Positions 42,669-52,862 of a stretch of DNA of 64,000 nt are shown one piece after another. A program made the position numbers and the translations under genes. The stretch covers positions 2,269,501-2,333,500 of the forward strand of contig CANJKZ010000820.1 in assembly GCA_947471745.1 (NCBI GenBank), in the 5' to 3' direction. Below the pieces are notes generated by a model that did not search any database, had not been told where the DNA came from, and worked only from the letters and a program-made list of their open reading frames with translations. Within the stretch, counting starts at the first letter, position 1. Every line of letters starts with the position of its first letter. The DNA is from Closterium sp. Naga37s-1. Its lineage: Eukaryota; Streptophyta; Zygnematophyceae; Desmidiales; Closteriaceae.

Positions 42669-44095
42669 ATGCGCGTAGGTGATACAGAGGTGATGGACAC
42701 CCTGGAGGGACGGCTGGAGGATGCGAGGAGACGCCATGAGGCCCAGGAGTACGGGGCGATACCCTGGGCGGTCGTCGAGGCTGGACTCCGCACCATGTGG
42801 GCGACGGAGCATCCCCCTTCTCGACCTGGTTCTCCTCGACCGGTGACCAACGAAGGCGGCGTCGACGTGGGCGTCAACGCCGGAGGTGGCCAAGTCGGCA
42901 GCAGTGCAGGAGGCACGTCGAGGCAGCGTGGAGTGATTCACGCCGAGGAAGTCGGCGGCGTTCAGGCGCGAGGGGTGCAGTCGTCGGCGGCTGCAGGCTC
43001 CTCGCAGGCGACGTCGGAGGACGACGAAGCGGTTTGTCGCCGATGTCGGTAACATAGGTGACGGCGGGCGCGATTGCACCGAGCTACGGCTACTTCAAGT
43101 TTGCGCCGGACAGGATCTTGGTCACCCCGCCGCTCGTTGGTCGACAGGACATTCTCACCTGGAAGGAAGCCATTGAGCCCCAGCTGGAGATGGCCGGGCT
43201 GATCAACTTTGCCCAATGATCCGTGGTGACGCCGGACGACCCCGACCTACGTGCGGAGTTTCGCGCCGTGCAGTTGTTGACCTTCATGGTCATCTCACGG
43301 TGCTGCTCACCGGGCGTGCAGATCGCCTTGAAATGGTGCCGAGAGTACCTCGACGCCGGCCACCGGGCGTGGCACTTCATTGAGTCAACCTACCAAGTCA
43401 CCGACGACTTGTTCATCTCCCAGCTGGAGGGGCAGCTGACACTCCTGCGTATGGGCGACGGGGAGACGGCGACCGACTACTGCAACCGAGCCCGGCGAAT
43501 TTTCGCCACCATCAGGATGGCTGGCGCACAGTACTCGATGGCGTCGTACGTCACCCACGTCATGCAGGGACTCTCGAGCAGCTACAACCTCCTGAAGCGG
43601 CTGTCGATGGCGCCGAGCACGAGGACGACGCTCAACGAGGACAACTTGACCTCGTACATCCTGTAGAACGAGGCGATGCAGGAGGCAGAGCGGTCACAAG
43701 AGCTCTTGGCGCAGGCCAACTTCGTCGCCCCGGCGAGAGAAAGCGGTCGACCGGGGCAGCGCGGACAGTCTGGCAACGGAGGTAGCAGTGGCTGGAAGTC
43801 GACCAAGGAAGTCGACAAGAAGAGGTCGACCAAGGACAGCGGTCGAGGAGGAGGAAGTCGACGTCGGGAGTGCTGGCTGTGCGGCGACCCTGACCACCTC
43901 TCCTTCGAGTGCCCCGACCGCAGTGACTCCGACGACGATGACGCCAAGGGAGGCCACAGGAGGTCTGGCAGTCATCGTCCTCGTCGAGGAGGAAACAAGC
44001 CGCGCAAGGAGAAGCAGTCGACGACGTCGACCTCGGCGAAGGACACCGACTGCTCTGCTGGCGGAAAGGGGCGGGACGACAAGACGGCGTCGTGA
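42669..44095 (+). pseudogene. E6 gag
   Basis: The frame opens at ATG 42669 (MRVGDTEVMDTLEGRLEDAR). An acidic Gly/Ser region follows, then after a frameshift near 43,050 the capsid-like part (YGYFKFAPDRIL, LTFMVISRCCSP, YCNRARRIFATIRMAG, YVTHVMQGLSSSYN) and a zinc knuckle CX2CX4HX4C (CWLCGDPDHLSFEC, about 43,872-43,913) with a Lys/Arg-rich tail. TGA at 43219, TAG at 43664 and TGA at 44093 each fit one C-to-T change in a CGA or CAG codon. E9 carries a homologous gag that lacks these stops over the part present. Confidence 0.85.
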
Positions 44096-44110
44096 TCGCT
44101 GGTCGGCGTC

Positions 44111-45949
44111 GTGGAGCCGACCGACTCGCTGGCGCCGGAGGCTGAGGAGGACTTCCAGGCGATGGCGGCAGCTGTGCAGGCAAACCCGGTGGTGGTCCTG
44201 CTCGACAGCGGCTGCTCCCACCACCTGATGGGGACGAAGGAAATCTTCGTCGACCTGCAGCCGAGCGGCTCCATCAAGCACGTGCGCGGCTTCAATGGGG
44301 CGCTGCAGGACGTCCAGGGCCGCGGCACTGTCGCCCTGCAAGGGGAGGCCGGGAAGCAGGTGCTCATCCCCGACGTGCTGCACGTCCCGGGTGTGCGGGC
44401 AAACCTGTTGTCGTCCGGCCAGCTGAAGGAGCACGGCGTGAAGTTGCAGGAGGACGGCGACGGGATGCTGCTCGTCTCGGCAGCGGGAGAAGTGCTCGGT
44501 CGGGCGACGTACTCTGGGCGTGTCCTCTGCACCGACCTGCGTCCCTGTTCAACAAGGTCGACGTTGCCCAAGCCGCAGGTTGTGGCCCTGCGGGCGATTG
44601 TCTCGAAGACGAAGTCGACACCGGACAGGATGCATGCGAGGCTTGCGCACGTCAGCATAGACACCATACGGAGCTTGGCGAAGAACGAGGTCGCCATTGG
44701 ACTGGACCTCAAGTCGACAACGGGGGCCGACTTACCATGTGTCTCGTGCGTCGGCGGGAAGCTGGCGCGGCACACCTTCCCCGACCAAGGCTCCGACGCC
44801 GACGACGTGCTGGCCGTCGTGCACATCGACCTGTCCGGGCCATTCCGCGTGGCTGCCAAGGACGGCAGCTTGTACTTCTTGCTGCTGAAGGACCGCAAGA
44901 CCCGCTACGTGTGGGTGAGGTCAGTGGCCAAAAAGTCAGATGTGCTGCTGGAGTTCCAGAAGTGGCTGGTGTTGGTATAGAGGTAGACGAAGAAGTTGGT
45001 GCTGATGCTTTGCTCCGACCGAGGGGGGGAGTTCCTCGGAAAGAAGGTCACCGACTTCGTGGACGGCAAGGGGATCGTCCACAACCTTACCTGCCCGTAC
45101 ACCCCGCAGCATAACGGCATGGCGGAGCGGGAAATGAGGACGGTGGTGGAGTCGGTGCGGACGATGCTGCTGCACATGGGCGTGCAGCACCATTGGTGGC
45201 ACCTCGCTCTGCGGCAGGCCGTCTGGGTCCGCAACTGCCTTGAGAGGTCGACGCTGCCGCCGGGGACGACACCGTACCAGCTCCTCACCGGGACGAAGCC
45301 CGACTTGTCGCTGGCGCGGGTGTGGGGCTGCATGGCGCAGTTCCTTGGCCCCGAGCAGCAGCGTGGTGGGAAGTTGAGGCCGAAGGCCAGGTGGGGCCTT
45401 CACCTTGGCGTGTCGGCGGCGAGCAAGGGCTGGGAGCTCCTCGACGTCGACGCCAACCGGGTGGTCACCACGTCGGACGTGGTGTTCTACGAGGAGATGT
45501 TGCTGGCCAAGTGGAAGTCGGAGCACGGGCCGGTGTCCGGCCGAACGCCGTCCACCCCGCCAACCGACACCTCGTCGGCGACGCTGCCTCTGCTCGCCGA
45601 GGTCGGTGAGCTTGCTGCTGAGGACGTCGGGGACGTCCGCCCTCCTACCCCTCCCTCTCCGACCCCTCCCCCCCCCCTCCTGGCCGACCTGCGCGGGCTG
45701 ACCTCGGTGTCGGCCTCCAGCGATAAGGGGAGTAGTGGGCCGTCGCCTTTGGCGTCGACCAAGGGCATCGCCGGTGGCCGACGTGACGAGCGACAAGTCG
45801 ACCTGATAGGGGAGGAGCAAGTCGAGGAGAGGCAGCCGACAGGGGAGCAGGCAGCAGTAAAGCTGACCACGGAGCAGTTGGCCTCCGGGCAGTCGGCAGG
45901 GGAGCCGACCACAGGGGAGAAGTCGGCTAGGAAGTCGACTGAGCTGTAG
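44111..45949 (+). pseudogene. E6 protease and integrase
   Basis: Protease motif LLDSGCSHHLMG (about 44,200). Integrase zinc-binding HARLAHVS with CVSC, first Asp in VVHIDLSGPFRV, second in CSDRGGEFLGKK (about 45,010) and Glu in NGMAEREMRTVVES. Two in-frame TAGs at 44978-44986 separate the first and second catalytic Asp; both fit CAG. The C-terminal part VWGCMAQF...LGVSAASKGW is followed by a Pro/Ser/Glu-rich linker with repeated STGE/GEQ-like peptides. A TAG at 45947 leads into the RT frame. Confidence 0.88.
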
Positions 45950-46497
45950 CAGGATGTCGAGGGGGAGGAGGATGCCGAGGAGTCCACCAAGAGTGATGTG
46001 GTGGAGGTTCCGCCTGAACCCCGGAAGTCAGGCCGACTTCGGAGGCCACCCGACTTCTTCGTCCATGCTGCCTTCACCATGGTGTACGACGTGGACGACG
46101 ACGACCTGGCGTATGACGACGCCGAGGAGGATGAGGATTTTCCGGAGCTCGACCCCGACATGCATGCGGACCCCGAGCACCATTGGGACATCTCGACGAT
46201 GACGGTGAAGGAGGCGTTGGCAAGCTGGAAGGGCCCGGCAGTGAAGGCCGCCATGGAGGAGGAGATCCGCAGCCTCATCAACATGGGCACGTGGGAGCTG
46301 GTCGAACCCCCACCGGGGGTGAACATCATGAAGAACCGGTGGGTGTTGACGACAAAGTACCACGTCGACGACACCGTCGAGTGCGAGAAGGCGAGGCTGG
46401 TCGTGAAGGGCTTCACCCAGGTGTATGGCGCCGACTACGACGAGACGTTCGCGCCGGTGGGCAGATACGTCACGCTGAGGATTTTCCTCTGCGGCGT
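45950..46497 (+). pseudogene. E6 reverse transcriptase, N-terminal part
   Basis: Contains an acidic segment, then copia RT entry motifs: MEEEIRSLINMGTWELVEPP, NIMKNRWVLTTKY, ARLVVKGFTQVYGADYDETF and APVGRYVTLRIFL. The RT is interrupted at about 46,497 by E7. It resumes at about 48,337; joining FLCGV to AVLNLNLMHLD gives a plausible uninterrupted RT palm. Confidence 0.85.
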
Positions 46498-48336
46498 AGC
46501 ACCCCCAGGCTCAGCACCCCCAGGCTCCGCACGCGCAGGCTCAGCACCCCCAGCAGCACCACCGTCAACCGCTACATTGACATGCTCGACAGCGTCTACC
46601 TGAGACACACCTGAGGGAGCAGGACCCTGAGGGGGGAGGGGGTCTACCGGGGGAGGACCTGGTGCAAGGAAGAACGGCGGGGGGGGGGGGGGGGGGGAGA
46701 GGGGCAGCACGGTAGGGGAAGAGACGGTAACAGGGAACCGACTCGTCGAACGTGACGTCCTGAGAGGACAGGACTCGGCGCGAGGTGGGGTGGTAAAACT
46801 GCCAGCCAGGCACGTCAGGGACAAAGCCAAGGAAGACGCAGGGAACAGCACGGGCGGAGAGCTTGTCCGCGGTGGTATCGCGGACAAAGGCATGAGAACT
46901 CCAGACCCGGAACACCGACGCATCGCCAACCTTCCCCTTCCACCGCAGTGTGGGCGAGGTCTCCGGCAAGGAGACATGGGGCCAGAGGTTGAGCTGATGC
47001 GCAGCGTAGCGGACCGCAAACGGCCACATAAAATGGGGGGCAGCCACGTGGACCATGGAGGTACGAGCGACCTCCATGACCAAGCCAATGCGGCGCTCAG
47101 CAACCCCATTTTGCTGCGGAGAGGCCGGAAGCGTGAACGTCTGGCGAATGCCCTCCCCACGACAAAAGCTCTGCAGTAGGTAAGAGGAAAACTCTCCACC
47201 CCATTCAGAGTGCAGACGCAGGACGGGAATCTCCGTCCCGAACCGCTCGCGGAGCTGGAGACGGGCAGCGCGGATCCAAGGGATCAAAACATCAGGGACC
47301 TCACCCTTGGTGCGCAAGGGGAAGACCGTGGTGTAGCGCGAGTAGTCGTCAACAACCAGCAGGAAGTACTGCTCGCGGTCCTGCCCACGGACGCGGGCTG
47401 GGCCCCACACGTCGTGCAGGGTCTGCAGGGGAGCAGTCGTCGGGGGGAACGAGGAGGAGTGAGGAGCAGCGCGCTGCCGCCCCTCGACACAGGGAAGGCA
47501 GGGAGGGGCAGGGGAGGGTGGGAGAGGAGGCAGAGTCTTCATAAGGCCAGAGACCAGGAGACGGCGGTGCATGGCCCGAAGGCGCTGCACCGAGGGGTGA
47601 CCAAGACGGTGGTGCCAAAGAAGGGTCTGGTGCGACAGAGCCTGACACGAGTAGGGGGCAGCTAGCTGACCAGACGCGGACGCAGACGCAGCCACCTGGG
47701 GGGACGTAGTAGTCAGTGTGCACAGGCTAGAGCCAGGCGCACGAGTGAACGTGGCCAGGTGTCGACCAGTCCGGGAGCAAGTGCAGTGGGTCACCCACTG
47801 ACCTCCAGGAGTGAACTGGTGAACCCACACATCCTGGAGATCAGCGCCACTCACCAAGTTCGTAGAGAATGAGGGAAGGTGGAGACCTGACAGTGAGCCA
47901 GACAGGACTGCCGGACACGGTAGAACCGTGGAAGAGTGCGCAAGGACTGGGCCCCCAGAGGGGTCCGCCAGGGAGACTGCAACTGGCCGACTGAGCGGCG
48001 TGAGAGTGGTGCAGTCGCAAAAGAAGGAGCGGGAAGCACCTGAATCAATTGTAAAGGTGTGCAAGGCCTCATCGGGCGCAGTACCTAAGAGAGCAAACTC
48101 ACCAGTACCTGGAGCAGCTGACTCACTAGCACCTGGAGCGGCAGACTCACTAGCACCTAGAGCAGCAGCCTCAATGCCCGGGTCGGGCGGGACACACAGG
48201 TAACAGTCACCCTCAGCACTAATAGTCACAGCATACATGGCAGCAAGGATAGCATCATAGACAAGAGCAAAGATATTAACACCAGACTTAATCAGTGGCG
48301 TCAGGAAACTGTGCGCGCCAGGCATCAGTCAGGCGA
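46498..48336 (-). mobile_element. E7: antisense copia protease-integrase fragment inserted in E6
   Basis: A minus-strand open frame 48325-46565 (586 codons) encodes DYDAILAAMYAV-type sequence, protease-like FTIDSGASRSFFCDC, full integrase (HHRLGHPSVQRLRAMH, CLPC, DVWGPARV, HSEWGGEFSS, NGVAERRIGLVMEV) and GWQFYHPTSRRVL. It is close to E5. The second catalytic region reads SEWGGEF instead of SDRGGEF, so the Asp is changed to Glu. There are no LTRs, no gag and no RT, and no clear 5-bp target duplication (only a short CGT overlap), so it did not arrive as a normal retrotransposon copy. A long G-run lies at about 46,679-46,697. Confidence 0.85.
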
Positions 48337-49638
48337 CCGAACGTCGCCGTCCTCAACCTCAACCTGATGCACCTCGACATGAAGAACACCTTCCTGCAGA
48401 GCAAGCTCGACCGGGTGCTCTACATGTCCCAGCCGGACTACTTCAACGACGGAACCGGCCGGGTGTGCAAGCTGCTAAAGAGCCTGTACGGCCTGAAGCA
48501 GTCGCCGCTGTTGTGGTACTTGGCGCTCAATGACGTGCTGGTCGGCGTCGGGTGGAAGAAGAGCCAGGTCGACGAGGCTCTCTACTTCAAGGTCGGCAAC
48601 GACGGAGTGGCCTGCTGGGTGCTGATCTACGTCGACAACCTGCTCGCTGCCAGCAGCAACACCGAGATGATGAAGGAGCTGAAGGAGCTGGTGGAGTCCG
48701 CCCTAGAGCTGCGTGAGATCTTGCCAATGCAGAAGTACCTCAGGCTGGAGATCGTCCGCGACAGGTCCGCGGGGAAGCTATGGCTGCACCAGCAGGGCTA
48801 CGACGACAAGCTGCGTAGGCGCTTCATCGATGAGGAGCAGACCGGGCGCACCCCGAAGACGCCGGTCTCGGTCGACGCCTACGCCGAGCTCACCTTCGAC
48901 GACGAGGAGGCGCAGGAGCGACAGGAGGAGGAGTACCGGCAAAAGGTCGGCTCGCTGCAGTTCGCGGCGACGACGACGAGGCCGGACATCGCCTTCGCCT
49001 GCAGCAAGCTGGGGAGCGGCCTCACGGTGAGGAGCGACCAGCACTGGCGCGAGGTCGACCGCTGCCTCTCCTACCTCGCCAACACGCGTGACACCGCCCT
49101 GGAGTTCGGTGGTGGACCTGAGTCGCTGGAGCTGGTCGGCTTCATGGACGCCGACGACGCTGGTGACAAGCAGAACAGGACGAGCACGGGCGGCTACGTG
49201 TTCGTCTACGGAGGGGCCGCAGTCTCCTGGTCGAGCCAGCGCATCAAGTGCGCGACGTTGTCGTCGACCGAGTCGGAGTATGTGGCGGCCACGGAAGTCA
49301 GGAAGGAGGGACGTCGACTTCGCTTCCTCCTCGCAGAGTTCCAGCAGCTCGATGCTGGGAAGTCGACTGTCCTCCGGGTGGCCAACAAGTCGGCCATCAC
49401 GGTCGCCGAGGGCATGGGGTTGACAGGCAACCTCAAGCACATGGAGTGGCGACAGGCCTGGCTGCAGCACATGGTGAGGCGCGGGAAGTTCTCGCTGAGG
49501 TACATCCCGACCGCTGAGCAGCCAACCGACTTCCTGACAAAGGCGCTGCACTATCCGGCCTTCAACCGGTGCTCCGTCGCCATCGGGCAGGTGCGCTTGG
49601 CCGACGTGGGCGACAAAGATGACGAGGTGCAGCAGTAG
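48337..49638 (+). pseudogene. E6 reverse transcriptase-RNase H, C-terminal part
   Basis: RT motifs continue: LMHLDMKNTFLQ, RVCKLLKSLYGLKQSPLLWY and the active-site region LIYVDNLLAAS, where the second Asp of YVDD is Asn. That change alone should abolish polymerisation. Then DIAFACSKL, RNase H (FMDADDAGDKQNRTSTGG, SSTESEYVAATEV) and TAEQPTDFLTKAL, ending at TAG 49636-49638. This segment is a single open frame. Confidence 0.88.
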
Positions 49639-49766
49639 GTGCCATGCCCACTTGCATGGCTGGTGCGGTGGACGACGTGCTGTGTGTTGGGTGCACGTCA
49701 ACGAGCTATTCTCCGAGGAGTACTGCCGTCTGGGCTGAGGGCCCAAGCGTGCACGCGGCAGGGGAG

Positions 49767-50984
49767 TGTCAACGGGAGTTGTGTGTTGGCCCCGTCCTCG
49801 CTTGGGCGGAGCCGAATTCGTGGTCGGGTGTGAGGGGAGCAGCCGACCTGCAGCAGTGGGCGAGCTGGTTGACGAGAAGGCCGACCTGCACGGGGGCCAC
49901 TGCACGGGCGCCGACCTCAGGGTGGCGCCGACTTCAGGGAGGTTGACCTGGGAAGTCGACCTGCGGAGGACGTCAACTTGGGGGCAGCCGACTTGGGTGG
50001 TCGGCTAATAGGGCTGCTGGTCGACCTCGTGGTTGGTCGACCAGGCCTGCTGGTCGACTTGGTGGTAGGTCAACCAGAAGTGATGTCGACCTGGTGGTCG
50101 ACCTGACCTGGTGGTCAACGGAGGAGGGGCCGACGTCGACCACGACTCAGGACGCCGAGCAGCTGGGCGTCGAGTAGCAGGGCGTCAACTTGGTGACGCC
50201 GACTTCGGGTAGACGACTGGGGTGGTCGGCTGACAACTGCGCTGGTCGACGTGGAGCTGGTCGACCAGAAGTGCTGGTCGACGTGGAGCTGGTCGACCAG
50301 GAGTGCTGGTCGACGTGGAGCTTGTCGACCAGGAGTGACGTCGACCTGGAGAGGCCGACTAGAGGTGGCCGTCGACACGGGAGGTTGACGGGCACATACA
50401 GGAGCAGCTGGTCGACGTGGTTGCCCGGTCGACCAGGTTACCTGGGTGACGAGGTTCTGCGGAGGAGTGCGACGGTCGCCCAGGCGAAGTTGGCGAGTCC
50501 GACCTCGGTGGTGGTATCCCGAGGTCGACGTGGCTGATCATGCAGTCGTCAGCGCCAGGCTGACTTGGTGTGTGCGGTGTGCAGGTGACGAGGCTCAGCC
50601 CGCCAATCATCCGCGAGCACCTGCGAAGCGGGTGCGCTGCTGTTCTGCGGGAGCAATGCTGGCACGCCGTCAACCTGCAACGTTGGCACGCCGTCGACTT
50701 TGCACTGCTGGAGCGCGGTCGACCAAGTCGTGCTGGAACGCGGTCGACCATGCTGCGCTGGCAGTCGACCGACCTGAGTGCTAGCTCAGATGTAGTCTTG
50801 CCATGCCAACTTCTTTGTACTATTGTTGTCAACTTTTTCTAGTGAAACTCTTGCCAACTTGCCCCGTGAAACAGCAAGTAGTGTGTGCACTAGTAAAACG
50901 ACTAAGGACCAACGAACGCAGAGATCACACGAGCACCTGTGCCTAGCCCGTAGTCTAGCTCCCGTTGTAGTAGTTTTCTCCGCA
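49767..50984 (+). repeat. E6 3' LTR (1218 bp)
   Basis: Matches 41334-42564. It ends CTCCGCA at 50984 and is followed by the ccaag duplication, after which G1 sequence resumes. Confidence 0.92.
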
Positions 50985-50992
50985 CCAAGCGG

Positions 50993-51947
50993 GTGGACTC
51001 TAGTCCAGACCCGGGCCTTAGAGACACCGCGGTCTCCCCCCTTGCAGGATATTGCCAGACCTCACGGATTGGGCCCAACGAGGAGGCAGCTCTGCCGCAA
51101 CAGCACCAGCGTGAACCCCACTACTCACCTGCATCGCCATCACCCGGCCCCGCTACTGCACAGCCGCATCAGCCTAGCGTGCCACCGGGGCGGGACGCGG
51201 TGTACTATCAGCCTGGTACATCCCGACCTGCACTGCCGCAACGTCCAATCGCTCCACTCAACGCTGTGCCTCGCCCTCCCGCTCCCATAAACCCTCAAGG
51301 TTTCGCAGCTATGCCGCCTTATCCTCCACCGCCCGGGATGCCGTTTTACTGGCAAGGAGCTCTACTGCAGCACGCACCCCCCCCCGCAGCAATCGTACCC
51401 ACCTCCAGCCATCCCGAGTATGAGTGGCGCGGGTGAAAGCGGCAGGGAATGGATGCGCGATTCCGGAGGCGAGGCAGGTGTAGCGGAAGCTGCTTTCGAT
51501 GCCTTCAACCATGGACGTGCGAAGTACAAGTACACGGGGGTTACCAGGGGTGGAGATGCTTGGTATGCCAATGCCCACCCCCTTAACCCCATTCGCATGG
51601 GGCCGTTCCCGAGCGAGGAGGAGGCAGCCAAGGGATACAAGGCTGCAGCTCTGGTGGTCCGGCCGCAAGGATATCGCATCCACCGAAGCATTGAACTGAC
51701 CCAGTCGGAGCAGCAGTTGCTGATCGGGTGCACCAGGGAACATGCGGTAAGCCTAGCCGAGCATGGACTCTGGAACAGATGGCACGAATGGCGGCAGCTT
51801 ATGCCGGAGCTTGCACCGGCTCCTCTGCTATAGGTTCCTTACGCAGCAGCCATGCTGCCACCACGGCCGCAAGCACTGCTGACCAGCAGCCAGGCAACAC
51901 AACCTCCGGGCATGGGCCTCTCTCGTGCACGTGGTCACCAGCAATAG
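50993..51947 (+). pseudogene. G1 distal exons: Pro/Tyr-rich region and AP2-like domain
   Basis: Acceptor ccccccttgcag at about 51,047 opens a frame with QPGTSRPALPQRP, PYPPPPGMPFYW and related peptides. A one-base frame change in a C-run at about 51,370 leads to MSGAGESGREWM and an AP2-like domain (about 51,510-51,690: KYTGVTRGGDAWYANAH, IRMGPFPSEEEAAKGYKAAA), resembling the plant AP2/ERF DNA-binding fold: three strands then a helix with EEAAxxY. A donor gcg-gtaagc near 51,748 and acceptor ctatag near 51,833 would add a last exon (VPYAAAMLPPRPQ... to TAG 51945). AP2 is a family-level inference; the usual RGV and WLG motifs are only partly kept. Confidence 0.6.
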
Positions 51948-52860
51948 TTGAAAGAGCATCAACATTATAACTGAGGTACGAGATTAGCGTGTGTTAGATC
52001 GACTTATCCATGTCATTACTCACCCTGTTTGGTGTGTGCGTACTTCTCACAGGTGAAACACCAATTTGTCGAAGCAACAATTCGGAATGTACATCACATG
52101 TTGGAATTTCAAGTCTCTACTAGCTTGCATCTGTGTGTTAGCTCTCATAGATCTGGTGGTTTTAGGGCTCTTAGTTTGATGTAGTTTGCAATGGATTTTA
52201 TGTGTAGATCTGAATGACTCAACAGTTTTGTTGCATCGCGCGTAAAACGTGCACGAACAGACACACGACTCTAATCACACTCCATTTAGTATTATTGGTA
52301 GGTTTTTTAGCAGCAACGGTACATAAGAGTCACATTGCATGTGTTCGACCGTTTTTCAACAGGCAACGGCGAAACCACTACATGAATGCTGAAATTCATC
52401 GCGTCGGGTGTTTACTAGCGATTAACTGCAGCGTGATCATTGGCCAATCATTCTCGAGATCGACTTCGAAAATGATCAAAATAAAAAACCTAGTGATTAG
52501 GAACAGTGTGCGGTGCATGCATACTGTTGCTGAACCCTCCTGCATACCATTGGTCCACAATCCAACACTTGACTCGCGATAATTACCACCGTGCATCACA
52601 AATGAACACCTAGGCGCGGTGAATCCGAACGTGTTTTGTGTTGTTCTGGCTCGATCGTGTTTAAAACGCAGATTCTGGCACGTTTTATCAAAACGTAACT
52701 AGCCACGTCATCCATTTTTGAAGCGCGCGAATGCAGATTTTGGCACCGCCAAAATTTGATTGCCAAAACTTTGACAGACAGAGTTCAATGAAGTGAGACC
52801 CCACATAAACGGATGGGTGCGGGCTTCACACACGACGCAATAGCTACTACAATATTAGCC
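51948..52860. other. G1-G2 intergenic region
   Basis: A+T-richer DNA with no convincing exon or repeat. It presumably holds the G1 3' end and the G2 promoter, but I see no definite signal. Confidence 0.4.
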
Positions 52861-52862
52861 AC

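Larger units (their letters stand above)
41334..50984 (+). mobile_element. E6: Ty1/copia element with ~1.2-kb LTRs, inserted in G1
   Basis: LTRs 41334-42564 (1231 bp) and 49767-50984 (1218 bp) begin TGTCAACGGG, end CTCCGCA and are nearly identical apart from a 13-bp indel and scattered changes. The target duplication ccaag is perfect (41329-41333 and 50985-50989). The primer site TGGTGCGGTGAGC (42565 on) is not the initiator-Met site. A polypurine-like gcaggggag precedes the 3' LTR. Gag, protease, integrase, RT and RNase H are all recognisable. Stops, the E7 insertion in RT and an altered RT active site make it non-functional. GTCGAC palindromes are unusually dense. Confidence 0.93.
39171..51947 (+). 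pseudogene. G1: C48 (Ulp1/SENP-type) peptidase-AP2-like gene, interrupted by T2 and E6
   Basis: A multi-exon gene. C48 peptidases remove SUMO or related tags using a His-Asp-Gln-Cys set; here these are visible as FHFSLFVLEN (about 40,406), LYDSTGH, RQPEKS and LDCGIYAAMYL (about 40,890-40,930). Upstream are a charged region with KRQK and a conserved block (NWHGFGTTLN, RHPKLENGKTWIALD). After the peptidase come a coiled-coil-like segment, then beyond E6 a Pro/Tyr-rich stretch, an AP2-like domain and a last exon ending at TAG 51945-51947. Exon B is 40168-40332, exon C 40406-40578. T2 breaks the first exon; E6 lies in a likely 80-bp intron (donor about 41292, acceptor about 51047). Frame breaks near 41,200 and in a C-run at about 51,370 are unresolved, so I call it a pseudogene. 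G2 supports the exon structure. Confidence 0.6.

Noticed and set aside
42669..45949. Reassigned UAG/UGA codons as an alternative genetic code
   Set aside because: Stops are confined to decaying elements and pseudogenes, come with frameshifts, and fit C-to-T decay.
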